Shown here: one piece after another, positions 18,154 through 26,754 of the stretch
Position numbering within the stretch: position 1 is the stretch's first letter
How the letters are laid out: every line of letters starts with the position of its first letter
DNA from: Comamonas testosteroni
Lineage (GTDB): Bacteria > Pseudomonadota > Gammaproteobacteria > Burkholderiales > Burkholderiaceae_C
Length of the DNA: 64,000 bases
Direction: 5' to 3'
Assembly: GCF_014076415.1 (NCBI RefSeq)
Contig: NZ_CP043568.1
Span: 3,782,001 to 3,846,000, forward strand
Translations under genes and position numbers: made by a program
The notes under the pieces: generated by a model
What the model saw: the letters and a program-made list of their open reading frames with translations, nothing else
Database searches by the model: none
Told to the model about the DNA's origin: nothing

Positions 18154-19797
18154 TCAGACAGCCGAAGGCAGCTTGTAGTCCTTGAGTTCCTCGCGCAGAC
18201 GGGTCTTGAGCATCTTGCCCGTGGCACCGATCGGTATGGCCTCCACAAACACCACATCATCGGGAATTTGCCACTTGGCCGTCTTGCCCTCGTAGAACTC
18301 CAACAGCTCCTCACGCGTGATTTCTGCGCCTGGCTTCTTGACCACGGCCACGATGGGGCGCTCATCCCACTTGGGATGCGGCATGCCTATGCAGGCAGCC
18401 ATGGCCACGGCCGGGTTGGCCATGGCGATGTTTTCAATATCGATGGAGCTGATCCATTCGCCGCCGGATTTGATCACATCCTTGCTGCGGTCGGTGATCT
18501 GCATATAGCCGTCGGGATCTATCGTCGCCACATCCCCTGTCGGGAACCAGCCGTGGCCGTCGGCCCCTCGCACCAGGGGGCTGCCGCTGCCTTTGTAGTA
18601 GCTGTCGATGATCCAGGGGCCGCGCACCAGCAGGTCGCCATAGCTTTTGCCATCCCAGGGCTGCTCGTCGCCGGCATCATTGACGATCTTCATCTCCACA
18701 CCATAGATCGCACGCCCCTGCTTCTGCCGGATCTTCATTTGCTCTTCCTTGGGCAGTTCCAGATGCTTGTTCTTGAGCGTGCACAGCGTGCCCAGCGGAC
18801 TCATCTCCGTCATGCCCCATGCGTGCAGCACCTCCACGCCGTAGTCATCCTGGAAGGCCGTGATCATGGCTGGCGGGCAGGCGGAGCCGCCGATCACCGT
18901 GCGGTTGAGCTTGGAAAAACGCAGGCCGCCTGGCTTCATATAGCCGAGCAGCATCTGCCAGACGGTGGGCACGCCGGCGGCAAAGGTCACGCCCTCGGCC
19001 TCGATCAGCTCGTAGACCGACTTGCCGTCGAGCGCCGGGCCCGGGAAGACCATCTTGCAGCCCGTGAGCGCCGCCGAATAGGGAAGGCCCCAGGCATTGA
19101 CGTGAAACATGGGAACCACGGGCAGCACCGAATCACGGGCCGACAGGCACATCACATCGGGCAGCGCTGCGGCATAGGCGTGCAGCGTGCTGGAGCGGTG
19201 GCTGTAGAGCACGGCCTTGGGGTTGCCCGTGGTGCCGCTGGTGTAGCACATGCTGGAAGCGGTGTTCTCGTCGAACTGCGGCCAGCGGTATTGATCGGAC
19301 TGACCCGCAATCCAGCTCTCGTAGCTGACGAGACCTGGGATGCCGCTGTCTGCCGGCAGCCGGTCTGCATCGCAGAGCACCACCCATTGCTGCACCTGCG
19401 GGCACTTGGCATGCACGGCCTGAATGATGGGCAAAAAAGTCAGGTCAAAGCACAGCACCTTGTCTTCGGCGTGGTTGACAATCCAGGCAATCTGCTCGGG
19501 GTGCAGGCGCGGGTTGATGGTGTGCAGCACCCGGCCCGAGCCGCTGACGCCGAAATACATCTCCATATGGCGATAGCCGTTCCAGGCCAGGCTGGCCACG
19601 CGCTCGCCCTCGGCCAGCCCCAGGGAGTCGAGCTTGTTGGCCAGTTGGCGCGAGCGGGCCGCCAGATCCTTGTAGGTGTAGCGGTGGATATCCCCCTCCA
19701 CACGGCGGGAGACTATCTCTCCATCGGCATGGTTGCGTGCGGCGAACTCGATCAGGGAAGAAATCAACAGCGGCTGGCTTTGCATCAGACCCAACAT
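18154..19797 (-). CDS. Medium/long-chain acyl-CoA ligase (AMP-forming)
   Basis: The 547-residue enzyme activates fatty acids by adenylation. The P-loop MCYTSGTTGNPKAVLYSHRS, the AMP-binding HAWGMTEMSPLGTL, the hinge ITDRSKDVIKSGGEWISS and the C-terminal catalytic lysine region GATGKMLKTRLREEL are all present. It resembles AlkK-type medium-chain ligases. The start at 19797 (MLGLMQSQPLLISSLIEFAA) is preferred over 19935 because relatives begin at this point. Products could feed the dehydrogenase and thiolase genes nearby. Confidence 0.9.
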   Translation of the reverse strand: MLGLMQSQPLLISSLIEFAARNHADGEIVSRRVEGDIHRYTYKDLAARSRQLANKLDSLGLAEGERVASLAWNGYRHMEMYFGVSGSGRVLHTINPRLHPEQIAWIVNHAEDKVLCFDLTFLPIIQAVHAKCPQVQQWVVLCDADRLPADSGIPGLVSYESWIAGQSDQYRWPQFDENTASSMCYTSGTTGNPKAVLYSHRSSTLHAYAAALPDVMCLSARDSVLPVVPMFHVNAWGLPYSAALTGCKMVFPGPALDGKSVYELIEAEGVTFAAGVPTVWQMLLGYMKPGGLRFSKLNRTVIGGSACPPAMITAFQDDYGVEVLHAWGMTEMSPLGTLCTLKNKHLELPKEEQMKIRQKQGRAIYGVEMKIVNDAGDEQPWDGKSYGDLLVRGPWIIDSYYKGSGSPLVRGADGHGWFPTGDVATIDPDGYMQITDRSKDVIKSGGEWISSIDIENIAMANPAVAMAACIGMPHPKWDERPIVAVVKKPGAEITREELLEFYEGKTAKWQIPDDVVFVEAIPIGATGKMLKTRLREELKDYKLPSAV

Positions 19798-20001
19798 TGG
19801 CAGTCTCCTGGATATCGTTGTGAAGATCGGGAAGCATCCTAGCGCGGGCTTCCAGGCCGTCATCTGAGGACTGTCACCAATGCGTAACCTTGGCGACCTT
19901 TGTCGGCATCCTCCCTCTGAACGATGTGTGCGCACTCAGGGAAAAACCTAGGCTACTCTCCAACGGGAACCGACTCAACAACCCTGCAAGCCCTGTCCCT
20001 G

Positions 20002-21537
20002 ATGCCGCTCAAGCACAATGCCTGGATGAGCGAATCCCCTGCCCCGCAATGGCGCAAGCCCGGCCGATTTGAAGCCCTGGGCCCGGCTTTTTTCACCTAT
20101 CTGCAACCCACGCCCGTACCCGAGCCGCACTGGATTGCTACCAGCACCAACACGGCCCGCTGGATGGGTCTGAACCCCGAATGGCTGCGCAGCGCCGAAG
20201 CACTGCAAATCCTCAGCGGCAATGCCGTCTTCGGCCAAGGCAGCGGCGGCAGCAAGCCGCTGGCCACTGTCTATAGCGGTCACCAGTTCGGCGTCTGGGC
20301 CGGCCAACTCGGCGACGGCCGTGCCATCCTGCTGGGCGAGACGGAGCAGGGCTTTGAAGTCCAGCTCAAGGGCGCAGGCCGCACCCCCTATTCACGCATG
20401 GGTGACGGCCGGGCCGTGCTGCGCTCGTCGATTCGCGAATTTCTCTGCAGCGAAGCCATGACAGCCCTGGGCATTCCCACCACGCGCGCGCTGGCGCTGA
20501 CGGGCTCGCCCCTGTCCGTGGCGCGCGAGACCATGGAAACCGCCGCCGTCGTGACCCGTGTGGCCGAGAGTTTCATCCGCTTCGGCCATTTCGAGCATTT
20601 CGCCGCACGCGACATGCAGGCCGAACTCAAAGCCCTGGCCGATCTGGTCATAGATCAGCACTACCCCCAGTGCCGCGCGGCCACTGCACTGAACGGCAAT
20701 CCCTATGCCAACTTTCTGCAGGCAGTGAGCGAGCGCACGGCCCGGCTGCTGGCCCAGTGGCAAGGCGTGGGCTTCTGTCATGGTGTGATGAATACCGACA
20801 ATATGAGCATTCTGGGCTTGACCATCGACTACGGCCCCTTCCAGTTTCTCGACGCCTTCGACCCCGGCCATATCTGCAATCACAGCGACAGCCAGGGCCG
20901 CTATGCCTTTAACCGCCAGCCCCAGGTGGCCTACTGGAATCTCTATTGCCTGGGCCAGGCCCTGCTGCCGCTGATCGGCGACGAAGAGCTGACGATCGCC
21001 GCGCTGGAGTCGTACAAGACCGTCTTTCCTGCAGCCTATGCACGCCAGATGCTGGCCAAGCTGGGCCTGCCCGAGAACGAAGCCGGCACGCCCGCCACCG
21101 AAGGCCGCTTTGCCCTGCTGGTCAACCCGCTGCTGCAGATCCTGGCCGACAGCAAGGTGGACTACACCATCTTCTTTACCCGCCTGACCGATGCCGTTGC
21201 ACAGGGGCAGCAAACGGAAATCGACTTTGAGCCACTGCGTGACATCATTCTGGATCGCGCCAGCTTTGATGCCTGGTCACTCGGCTATTCAGCTCAACTG
21301 GCACAAGTGGATCAAGCGCAAGCCGTCGATTTGATGCAAAAATCCAATCCGCGCTTTGTGCTGCGCAACCATCTGGGCGAAACCGTGATTCGTACCGCCC
21401 AGTCAGGCGACTTTGCGCCTGTGCAGCAAATGCTGGCCGTGCTGCAAGCGCCCTATGAATCGCACCCGGACCACGCTGACTGGGCCGGCTTCCCGCCCGA
21501 CTGGGCTTCCTCGATTGAGATCAGCTGTTCATCATGA
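20002..21537 (+). CDS. selO: Protein adenylyltransferase SelO (YdiU)
   Basis: The protein (511 residues from this start) is a pseudokinase-fold AMP transferase. Visible signatures are [59 protein letters not shown] and the conserved C-terminal ISCSS, which carries the single redox cysteine of this family. SelO AMPylates proteins involved in redox homeostasis. The start is uncertain: in-frame ATGs occur at 20002 and 20026, and a longer reading begins at 19924. It overlaps msrB by 4 bases. Confidence 0.92.
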   Translation: MPLKHNAWMSESPAPQWRKPGRFEALGPAFFTYLQPTPVPEPHWIATSTNTARWMGLNPEWLRSAEALQILSGNAVFGQGSGGSKPLATVYSGHQFGVWAGQLGDGRAILLGETEQGFEVQLKGAGRTPYSRMGDGRAVLRSSIREFLCSEAMTALGIPTTRALALTGSPLSVARETMETAAVVTRVAESFIRFGHFEHFAARDMQAELKALADLVIDQHYPQCRAATALNGNPYANFLQAVSERTARLLAQWQGVGFCHGVMNTDNMSILGLTIDYGPFQFLDAFDPGHICNHSDSQGRYAFNRQPQVAYWNLYCLGQALLPLIGDEELTIAALESYKTVFPAAYARQMLAKLGLPENEAGTPATEGRFALLVNPLLQILADSKVDYTIFFTRLTDAVAQGQQTEIDFEPLRDIILDRASFDAWSLGYSAQLAQVDQAQAVDLMQKSNPRFVLRNHLGETVIRTAQSGDFAPVQQMLAVLQAPYESHPDHADWAGFPPDWASSIEISCSS

Positions 21538-21950
21538 GCTTCCCTGTCCAGAAATCCGACCAAGAATGGCAAGCCCTGTTGCAGGACAAGGGCGCCGAAG
21601 CCGCGGCCTTCCAGGTCACGCGCCACGCTGCCACCGAGCGGCCTTTCACCGGCAAATACGAGCAGTTCTGGGCCGATGGCAGCTATCACTGCATCTGCTG
21701 CGGCAACAAGCTGTTCGACTCCCATACCAAGTTTGACGCCGGCTGCGGCTGGCCCAGCTTTGACCAGGCCCTGCCCGGCGCCATCACCAATATCGTGGAC
21801 CGCAGCCACGGCATGGTACGCACCGAGACTGTGTGCAGCAACTGCGGAGCCCATCTGGGCCATGTCTTTCCCGACGGTCCCACCGACACTGGCCTGCGCT
21901 ACTGCATGAACTCGGCCTCGCTGGATTTCCAGAACGAGTCTCAGAAATAA
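21534..21950 (+). CDS. msrB: Peptide-methionine (R)-S-oxide reductase
   Basis: The 138-residue enzyme has the zinc-binding cysteines (CICCGNKLF and [12 protein letters not shown]), the active-site region GCGWPSF and the catalytic [11 protein letters not shown] cysteine. It repairs methionine-R-sulfoxide with thioredoxin. The start overlaps the selO stop (ATGA), tying two oxidative-stress functions together. Confidence 0.95.
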   Translation: MSFPVQKSDQEWQALLQDKGAEAAAFQVTRHAATERPFTGKYEQFWADGSYHCICCGNKLFDSHTKFDAGCGWPSFDQALPGAITNIVDRSHGMVRTETVCSNCGAHLGHVFPDGPTDTGLRYCMNSASLDFQNESQK

Positions 21951-22164
21951 GAGCTGGCAACGCTTGGGCAGCAAGGGCCACGCTTCCAAGCGGGCTTGCT
22001 GCGCTGGCGTTGCGCATCAGCTTTGATAGCTGATTCCGTCCGGCGCACAAGGCTTTGCCCACGGAATGACCTGGGCTTTGGTGCATGATGCGGCTTTACT
22101 CACAGCGCCGGGAACCTTGTCGGTGCTGCGCAGTCTGAATTCCAGAACGACTACCATTTCGCGC

Positions 22165-22734
22165 ATGAAGCTGCTGATTGATTTCTTCCCCATCATCCTG
22201 TTTTTCGTGGCCTTCAAGGTCTGGGGCATTTACACCGCCACAGCCGTGGCCATTGCCGCCACCGTGGCGCAGATCGCCTATCTGCGCTTGAAGACCGGCA
22301 AGATCGAGCCCATGCAATGGATGAGCCTGGGCGTCATCGTACTGTTTGGCGGCGCCACTTTGCTGGCCCATGACGACAACTTCATCAAATGGAAACCCAC
22401 GGTGCTGTACTGGCTCATGGGCGGCGCGCTGCTGATCGGCCAGTTGGTGTTCAAAAAGAACCTGCTGCGCTCCGTCATGGGCGCGCAACTGCAACTGCCC
22501 GACGCCATCTGGCTCAAGCTCAACTGGGCCTGGACTGCTTTCTTCGCCGCCATGGGCGGGCTCAACATCTGGGTAGCCTACAACTTCGACACCGATGCCT
22601 GGGTCAACTTCAAGCTGTTTGGCGGCATGGGACTGATGGTGGTGTTCGTGATTGCACAAGCCATCTACATGAGCCGCTACCTGCCCCAGGACGGCGTGCC
22701 CAACACGGCCGAAACCAAGGACAAGCAGCCATGA
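22165..22734 (+). CDS. yciB: Septation protein A / YciB family membrane protein
   Basis: The 189-residue protein starts MKLLIDFFPIILFFVAFK, which matches the YciB family start exactly in style, and carries YWLMGGALLIGQLVFKKNLLR and LNIWVAYNFDTDAWVNFKLF. It has five predicted membrane segments and acts in cell envelope synthesis and division. The ATG at 22165 is chosen over 22066 for this reason. It overlaps bolA by 4 bases. Confidence 0.93.
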   Translation: MKLLIDFFPIILFFVAFKVWGIYTATAVAIAATVAQIAYLRLKTGKIEPMQWMSLGVIVLFGGATLLAHDDNFIKWKPTVLYWLMGGALLIGQLVFKKNLLRSVMGAQLQLPDAIWLKLNWAWTAFFAAMGGLNIWVAYNFDTDAWVNFKLFGGMGLMVVFVIAQAIYMSRYLPQDGVPNTAETKDKQP

Positions 22735-22997
22735 GCATGACCATCAGCGCCCAGGCAATGGACGCAGCCCTGCGCCAGCGTCTGGCCCCGACCCGACTCG
22801 AAGTCATCGACGAGAGCTATCAGCATGCCGGTCATGCCGGTGCCAACGACAGCGGTGTGGGCACGCATTTTCGCGTGCGCATCGCTGGCCCGGCCTTTGA
22901 TGGAAAAACCCGCGTGGCACGCCACCGGCTTGTGTATGATGCACTGCAAGACTTCATTGACCAGGGTGTTCATGCCATCGCCATTGAAGTACTTTGA
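22731..22997 (+). CDS. BolA family protein
   Basis: The 88-residue protein shows the BolA core: a variable loop with HAG followed by THFRVRIAGPAFDGKTRVARHRLVYDAL, which ends with the conserved arginine/histidine/arginine pattern. BolA proteins bind monothiol glutaredoxins and control iron-sulfur homeostasis and cell shape. The gene starts inside the yciB stop (ATGA). Confidence 0.88.
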   Translation: MSMTISAQAMDAALRQRLAPTRLEVIDESYQHAGHAGANDSGVGTHFRVRIAGPAFDGKTRVARHRLVYDALQDFIDQGVHAIAIEVL

Positions 22998-23013
22998 GAA
23001 CGCACTGTTCTAG

Positions 23014-23041
23014 CCACAGGCTCCTTGACGGGAGCCTGTTG
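23014..23041 (+). terminator. Weak hairpin after bolA
   Basis: A stem caggctcc/gggagcctg with a ttgac loop follows the bolA stop. It has only a short T stretch, so it may be an attenuator or a poor terminator before ppiC. Confidence 0.45.
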
Positions 23042-23084
23042 CGTATGGACTGAACTTCACTCACTTTTCTCAATCACAACTCGA

Positions 23085-23876
23085 ATGAGCATGAAACAAA
23101 AGCAACTGGCCCGCATCGTGGCCGCCGCTGTTCTGGGCGCTGCCGCCCTGTCCGCCTCGGCCCAGAATGTGGCCATCGTCAATGGCAAGGCCGTTCCCAT
23201 GGCCCGTGTCAATGCCCTGAAGACCCAGATCGAAGCCAGCGGCCAGCCCGTTGTGCCCGAGATGGAAAAGATGATCAAGGATGAAGTCATTGCGCGTGAA
23301 ATCTTCATGCAGGAAGCCAACCGCCGCGGTCTGGCCGGCTCCGAAGCCTACAAGCAGCAGATGGAAATGGCACGCCAGACCGTGCTGATCCGCGCGCTGT
23401 TTGACGACTTCCGCAAGAAGAACCCCGTGACCGATGCCGAAGCCAAGGCCGAATACGACAAGTTCGTCGCAGCCAATGGCGGCAAGGAATACAAGGCCAG
23501 CCACATCCTGGTGGAATCCGAAGACCGCGCCAAGGCCATCATTGCCGAAGTGAAGGCCGGCAAGAAGTTTGAAGACATCGCCAAGAAGGAATCCAAGGAT
23601 CCTGGATCGGGAGCCCGTGGCGGCGATCTGGATTGGGCCAACCCCAACAACTACGTACCCGAGTTCACCGAAGCCCTGGTCAAGCTCAAGAAGGGCGAGA
23701 TGACCGACGCGCCCGTCAAGAGCCAGTTCGGCTGGCACATCATCCGAATGGATGACGAGCGTCAGGCCGAAATGCCCAAGTTCGAAGATGTCAAACCACA
23801 GATCATGCAGCAGCTGCAGCAGCAAAAAGAGCAGCAGTTCCAGGATCAGCTGCGCAAAAGCGCAAAAATCCAGTAA
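23085..23876 (+). CDS. Periplasmic PpiC-type peptidyl-prolyl isomerase
   Basis: The 263-residue protein has a signal peptide (ARIVAAAVLGAAALSASAQ) and a SurA-like N-terminal helical part, then a parvulin domain from about residue 140 (YKASHILVESEDRAKAIIAEV; FEDIAKKESKDPGSGARGGD; FGWHIIRMDDER). It should assist folding of outer membrane proteins. The start at 23085 is one of two ATGs (also 23091); the longer frame from 23025 overlaps the hairpin and lacks a signal at its N-terminus. Confidence 0.92.
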   Translation: MSMKQKQLARIVAAAVLGAAALSASAQNVAIVNGKAVPMARVNALKTQIEASGQPVVPEMEKMIKDEVIAREIFMQEANRRGLAGSEAYKQQMEMARQTVLIRALFDDFRKKNPVTDAEAKAEYDKFVAANGGKEYKASHILVESEDRAKAIIAEVKAGKKFEDIAKKESKDPGSGARGGDLDWANPNNYVPEFTEALVKLKKGEMTDAPVKSQFGWHIIRMDDERQAEMPKFEDVKPQIMQQLQQQKEQQFQDQLRKSAKIQ

Positions 23877-23922
23877 CATGATCTAACGTCAGTACCCAAA
23901 AGTACTGGCCAGACCATCACCC

Positions 23923-23949
23923 AAGCCCGCGTCAAGCGGGCTTTTTTTG
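23923..23949 (+). terminator. Rho-independent terminator after ppiC
   Basis: A hairpin aagcccgc-gtca-agcgggctt is followed directly by a run of T residues, in the + direction. It lies between the convergent ppiC and anti-sigma genes. Confidence 0.88.
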
Positions 23950-23951
23950 TC

Positions 23952-24818
23952 TCACGGTGCTGGATATGCTATATATTTAGAAGCACTCTTCTCAGACTTG
24001 GCATCATCCATCTGCGTTTCCCCCTGCTTTCGCGGGCGGCAATGCAGGGGCTTACCTGCGATGCCAGAGGCTTTGCCTGCATCCTCTTTTGCAGCTTGCG
24101 TGTTGCGATGCACCTCAGCCTTCAAGGGACATAGCGACAATTGCGCGCCTGGCCTGGAGCTCTGCGCCATGGCCTCCGCCGGGGCAGCAGGTTGTGTGGC
24201 CTCATCGCTGCGGGATGGCTCTTTGGCAGCCGGCTTTGCGGAGCGCGCCAGGCTTGCAGAGGCTGCCGCACCAGGGGCCGGAGCAGCCTCTGGCCGCGAC
24301 ACAGGGGCTGATGCAGCTATAGATGCTTCCATATCCATGGCATCCGGTGCTTTCTCTGCCATAGTTCGAGTCTTTTTTTCCGTGGATTTCTGCGCCAGCG
24401 CCGCCTCGGTCGGTGCCAATTCCGCCACGGCGGCACGATCTGCATCCGCTGCAGCCGGAACCGGCTGCGATTCAGCTGGCAGGGCCACGGCTTCGGCCCT
24501 GGAATCTCGCTCGCCCTCCTTGCCCTTGTCCGGCCCACTCCACCAGGCGGCATGCTGCAGCATCAGCCAGCCCACCAATCCGACGGCCGCCATTCCGCCC
24601 AGCGCATGACGCAGCCAGAAGCGGTCATTGGCGGCAGGCTTGCCCATCGGCTCCGAGGGCTGCTGCCCCACACCTGCCGCACGCTGGCGCGCGCGCTCCA
24701 GAACAGCGGCACTGCTTTGCACACTGGGGCCACGGTCCTCTGACACGGCCTCGTGGTAGAGCTCGCGCAGCGCATCGGGCTTGTGGTCGCCAGACGGGGT
24801 TTCGGGGTGCATATTCAT
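23952..24818 (-). CDS. Probable membrane-anchored anti-sigma-type partner of the ECF sigma factor
   Basis: The 288-residue protein has a short cytoplasmic N-terminus (LRELYHEAVSEDRGPSVQSS), one membrane segment (HALGGMAAVGLVGWLMLQHA, residues about 70-90) and a long low-complexity Ala/Pro/Glu/Lys-rich periplasmic part. That topology is normal for anti-sigma factors, but no ZAS zinc motif is visible. It overlaps the ECF sigma gene by 4 bases. It should hold the sigma factor until an envelope signal arrives. Confidence 0.65.
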   Translation of the reverse strand: MNMHPETPSGDHKPDALRELYHEAVSEDRGPSVQSSAAVLERARQRAAGVGQQPSEPMGKPAANDRFWLRHALGGMAAVGLVGWLMLQHAAWWSGPDKGKEGERDSRAEAVALPAESQPVPAAADADRAAVAELAPTEAALAQKSTEKKTRTMAEKAPDAMDMEASIAASAPVSRPEAAPAPGAAASASLARSAKPAAKEPSRSDEATQPAAPAEAMAQSSRPGAQLSLCPLKAEVHRNTQAAKEDAGKASGIAGKPLHCRPRKQGETQMDDAKSEKSASKYIAYPAP

Positions 24819-25402
24819 GCCAGTTCCTCCAGCGCGGCGCGCAGTTTGGCGCGCGCATAGCGCAAGCGGCTTTTGGCCGTTTCCTCGGCAACGCCGGTGG
24901 TCTGGGCAATTTCAGCCACCGTCAGATCAGCCTCGACCTGCAGCAGAAAACACTCGCGCTGCTCGGCCGGGAGCCGGGCCAGCGCAGCCAGAATGGCCTG
25001 AGCCATGAGCTGGCGATCGAGCTGCTGCTCGGGCTCGAAGCCCGAGGCTGCAAACAGGCTTTCGGCCAGCCGCATGGACTCTTGCGTGTCTGCCGACAGG
25101 CTGGTGCCCGGCCGCTGCCTGCGCCAATGGTCGACGAGTCGGTGATGCGCCATGGTGAACAGCCAGGTCGTGAACTTGCTGCGCACCTCATAGCGGCAGG
25201 CGCTGTCCACCACAGCAAACCAGAGGTCTTGCGCCAGATCGTCGGCCAGCGCCGCATCGCCCGTATTGCGGTAGAAATAGCGCCACATACGCAGGCTGTG
25301 CCGGGCATAAAGCGTCTCGAAAGCCGTGGCCTGCCCTGCAGCATAGCTGCGCATCAGGGCTTCATCGGCGGGTTGGGCTTGGGCAAGCGGCGGTGCAAGC
25401 AT
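24815..25402 (-). CDS. RNA polymerase ECF-type sigma factor
   Basis: The 195-residue protein has region 2 (FETLYARHSLRMWRYFYRNT; ADDLAQDLWFAVVDSACRY) and region 4 (LPAEQRECFLLQVEADLTVAEIAQTTGVAEETAKSRLRYARAKLR) with the usual helix-turn-helix. No region 3 is present, as expected for the ECF group. The downstream partner is the anti-sigma candidate; the next gene is a secreted protein that may be its target. Confidence 0.9.
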   Translation of the reverse strand: MLAPPLAQAQPADEALMRSYAAGQATAFETLYARHSLRMWRYFYRNTGDAALADDLAQDLWFAVVDSACRYEVRSKFTTWLFTMAHHRLVDHWRRQRPGTSLSADTQESMRLAESLFAASGFEPEQQLDRQLMAQAILAALARLPAEQRECFLLQVEADLTVAEIAQTTGVAEETAKSRLRYARAKLRAALEELA

Positions 25403-25441
25403 GCCCGCGATTATGCAAATTCCGGCGACAGCGCAACCAAC

Positions 25442-26338
25442 TCAGTTGCGGGGTGGATCCGGCACAAAGCCATTGTCCCCGGGAAAGGGGTTGGGCGCGC
25501 GCGGCTGGGACGGCCGTGGACGAGGCTCGCGAATCACGCCTCTGGCAACCAGATTGGCATAGCTGTCGTAGCGGATACGCACCATCTGACGGGGCTGGTC
25601 GGTGTCGGCCTCGAATTCCACCTGGGTGACTTGGGAGCGCTCCACCGTGCCATGGCCCGTGCCCAGTGAAGGGGCCGGCAAGGCCGAAGGTGCACGACGC
25701 TCGGCGCTGCGGCTCTTGCTGGCGGCCTGCGGCATGGCACTATCGGCCGCGGCAGACTCGGCAGCCGATGCAGCGCTCGCGGCGTCCGACTCGTAAACTG
25801 GCCCTTGATATCTGGCCGGCTCGGGCAGCTTTTCACGGTACAGAGCCACGCCAATCACGCCGACATCCTGCGGCCTGCCGGTTCTGGCGGCATAGGACAT
25901 ATCGCTTTGCGAGAAGTAGAACGCAGCCACGTTGTCATTGCTCTTGCGCCAGCCCCGCACGTCATAGCTGTCGCCTGCATCCAGCACATAGCCACCCTCG
26001 GCGCGGGAGCTCGCCGCCCGGCCGTTGATGGCATTGACCCCGTCGACGCTGATGACGCCCATGATGCGTCGGCTCTCGAGGTTGCGGATGCGCACCGCAT
26101 AGTTGGCACCGGGGCGACCCACCACCCACAGCTCTCCCTCGTGACTGTACTGGGGCAGTACCCGCCCCGTGGCACGTTCGACGATGCTGATCTGGGCCAG
26201 CTTGTGGTTGCCACGCGTCCAGGCCGAAGCCGGCGCAGCGGCGACCATCGCGGCAGCACAGAGCAGCGAAGCGCGCAGTAGGCGGCCGCGCGACAGCAAG
26301 AAAACTGGAACCCGGGGTTCGATACGGACAGACAGCAT
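25442..26338 (-). CDS. Secreted protein of unknown function, low-complexity C-terminus
   Basis: The 298-residue protein has a signal peptide (LLRASLLCAAAMVAAAPASA). The central part, ISIVERATGRVLPQYSHEGE with RPGANYAVRIRNLESRRIMGV, fits a beta-sandwich-like domain found in uncharacterised secreted proteins. A Ser/Ala-rich linker and a Pro/Arg-rich tail follow. I do not recognise a named family. The ATG at 26338 is chosen because it gives the signal peptide; a longer frame reaches 26569. It lies just upstream of the ECF sigma gene and may be under its control. Confidence 0.6.
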   Translation of the reverse strand: MLSVRIEPRVPVFLLSRGRLLRASLLCAAAMVAAAPASAWTRGNHKLAQISIVERATGRVLPQYSHEGELWVVGRPGANYAVRIRNLESRRIMGVISVDGVNAINGRAASSRAEGGYVLDAGDSYDVRGWRKSNDNVAAFYFSQSDMSYAARTGRPQDVGVIGVALYREKLPEPARYQGPVYESDAASAASAAESAAADSAMPQAASKSRSAERRAPSALPAPSLGTGHGTVERSQVTQVEFEADTDQPRQMVRIRYDSYANLVARGVIREPRPRPSQPRAPNPFPGDNGFVPDPPRN

Positions 26339-26550
26339 GGACAAGGCCTCCTCAAGATACAGCCACAGCGGCGTGAAACAAACTTGTCGGAGGCTGAAAC
26401 GCAGCAGCAGGCCCAACGGGGTCAAGACAGGCGCTCTGATTTGCAAGCATTTGCAACACCATTGGCAACACCGCTTCGCGCCGCAGTCCTGCTCCGGCCC
26501 GGCATGTCTGGCACAATCGCGATCGCTGCAGCCCAAGGCAGGCAGCAATG

Positions 26551-26661
26551 CTGGGGGTGTCCTGACCATGACCGGTCAGGGCTGAGAGAGTCCCTTTGAA
26601 CCTGATTGCGCAGGCGGTCTCTTGACGGCCGCTTGCCCGAGATCATCCTCGCGCAGGGAAG
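26551..26661 (+). promoter_or_regulatory. TPP riboswitch upstream of the HMP transporter
   Basis: The segment has the THI-box parts in order: ctgggggtgtcc, the P3 pair ctgacc/ggtcag, gctgagag, then tccctttgaacctgat. After the conserved gaacctgat it has an insertion of about 45 bases before cgagatcatcctcg and gcgcagggaa, which stand in for the usual short P5 hairpin and the closing strand. Binding of thiamine pyrophosphate should lower expression of the downstream transporter. Confidence 0.8.
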
Positions 26662-26754
26662 CTGTCCAAGGTGTCAGACCGCGACTCGCCATGTCTTCGA
26701 TGGCCTGCCGTGCAAACCATGCGGCCCCTGCTTCGTTTTTCTGGCGGAGCATTC

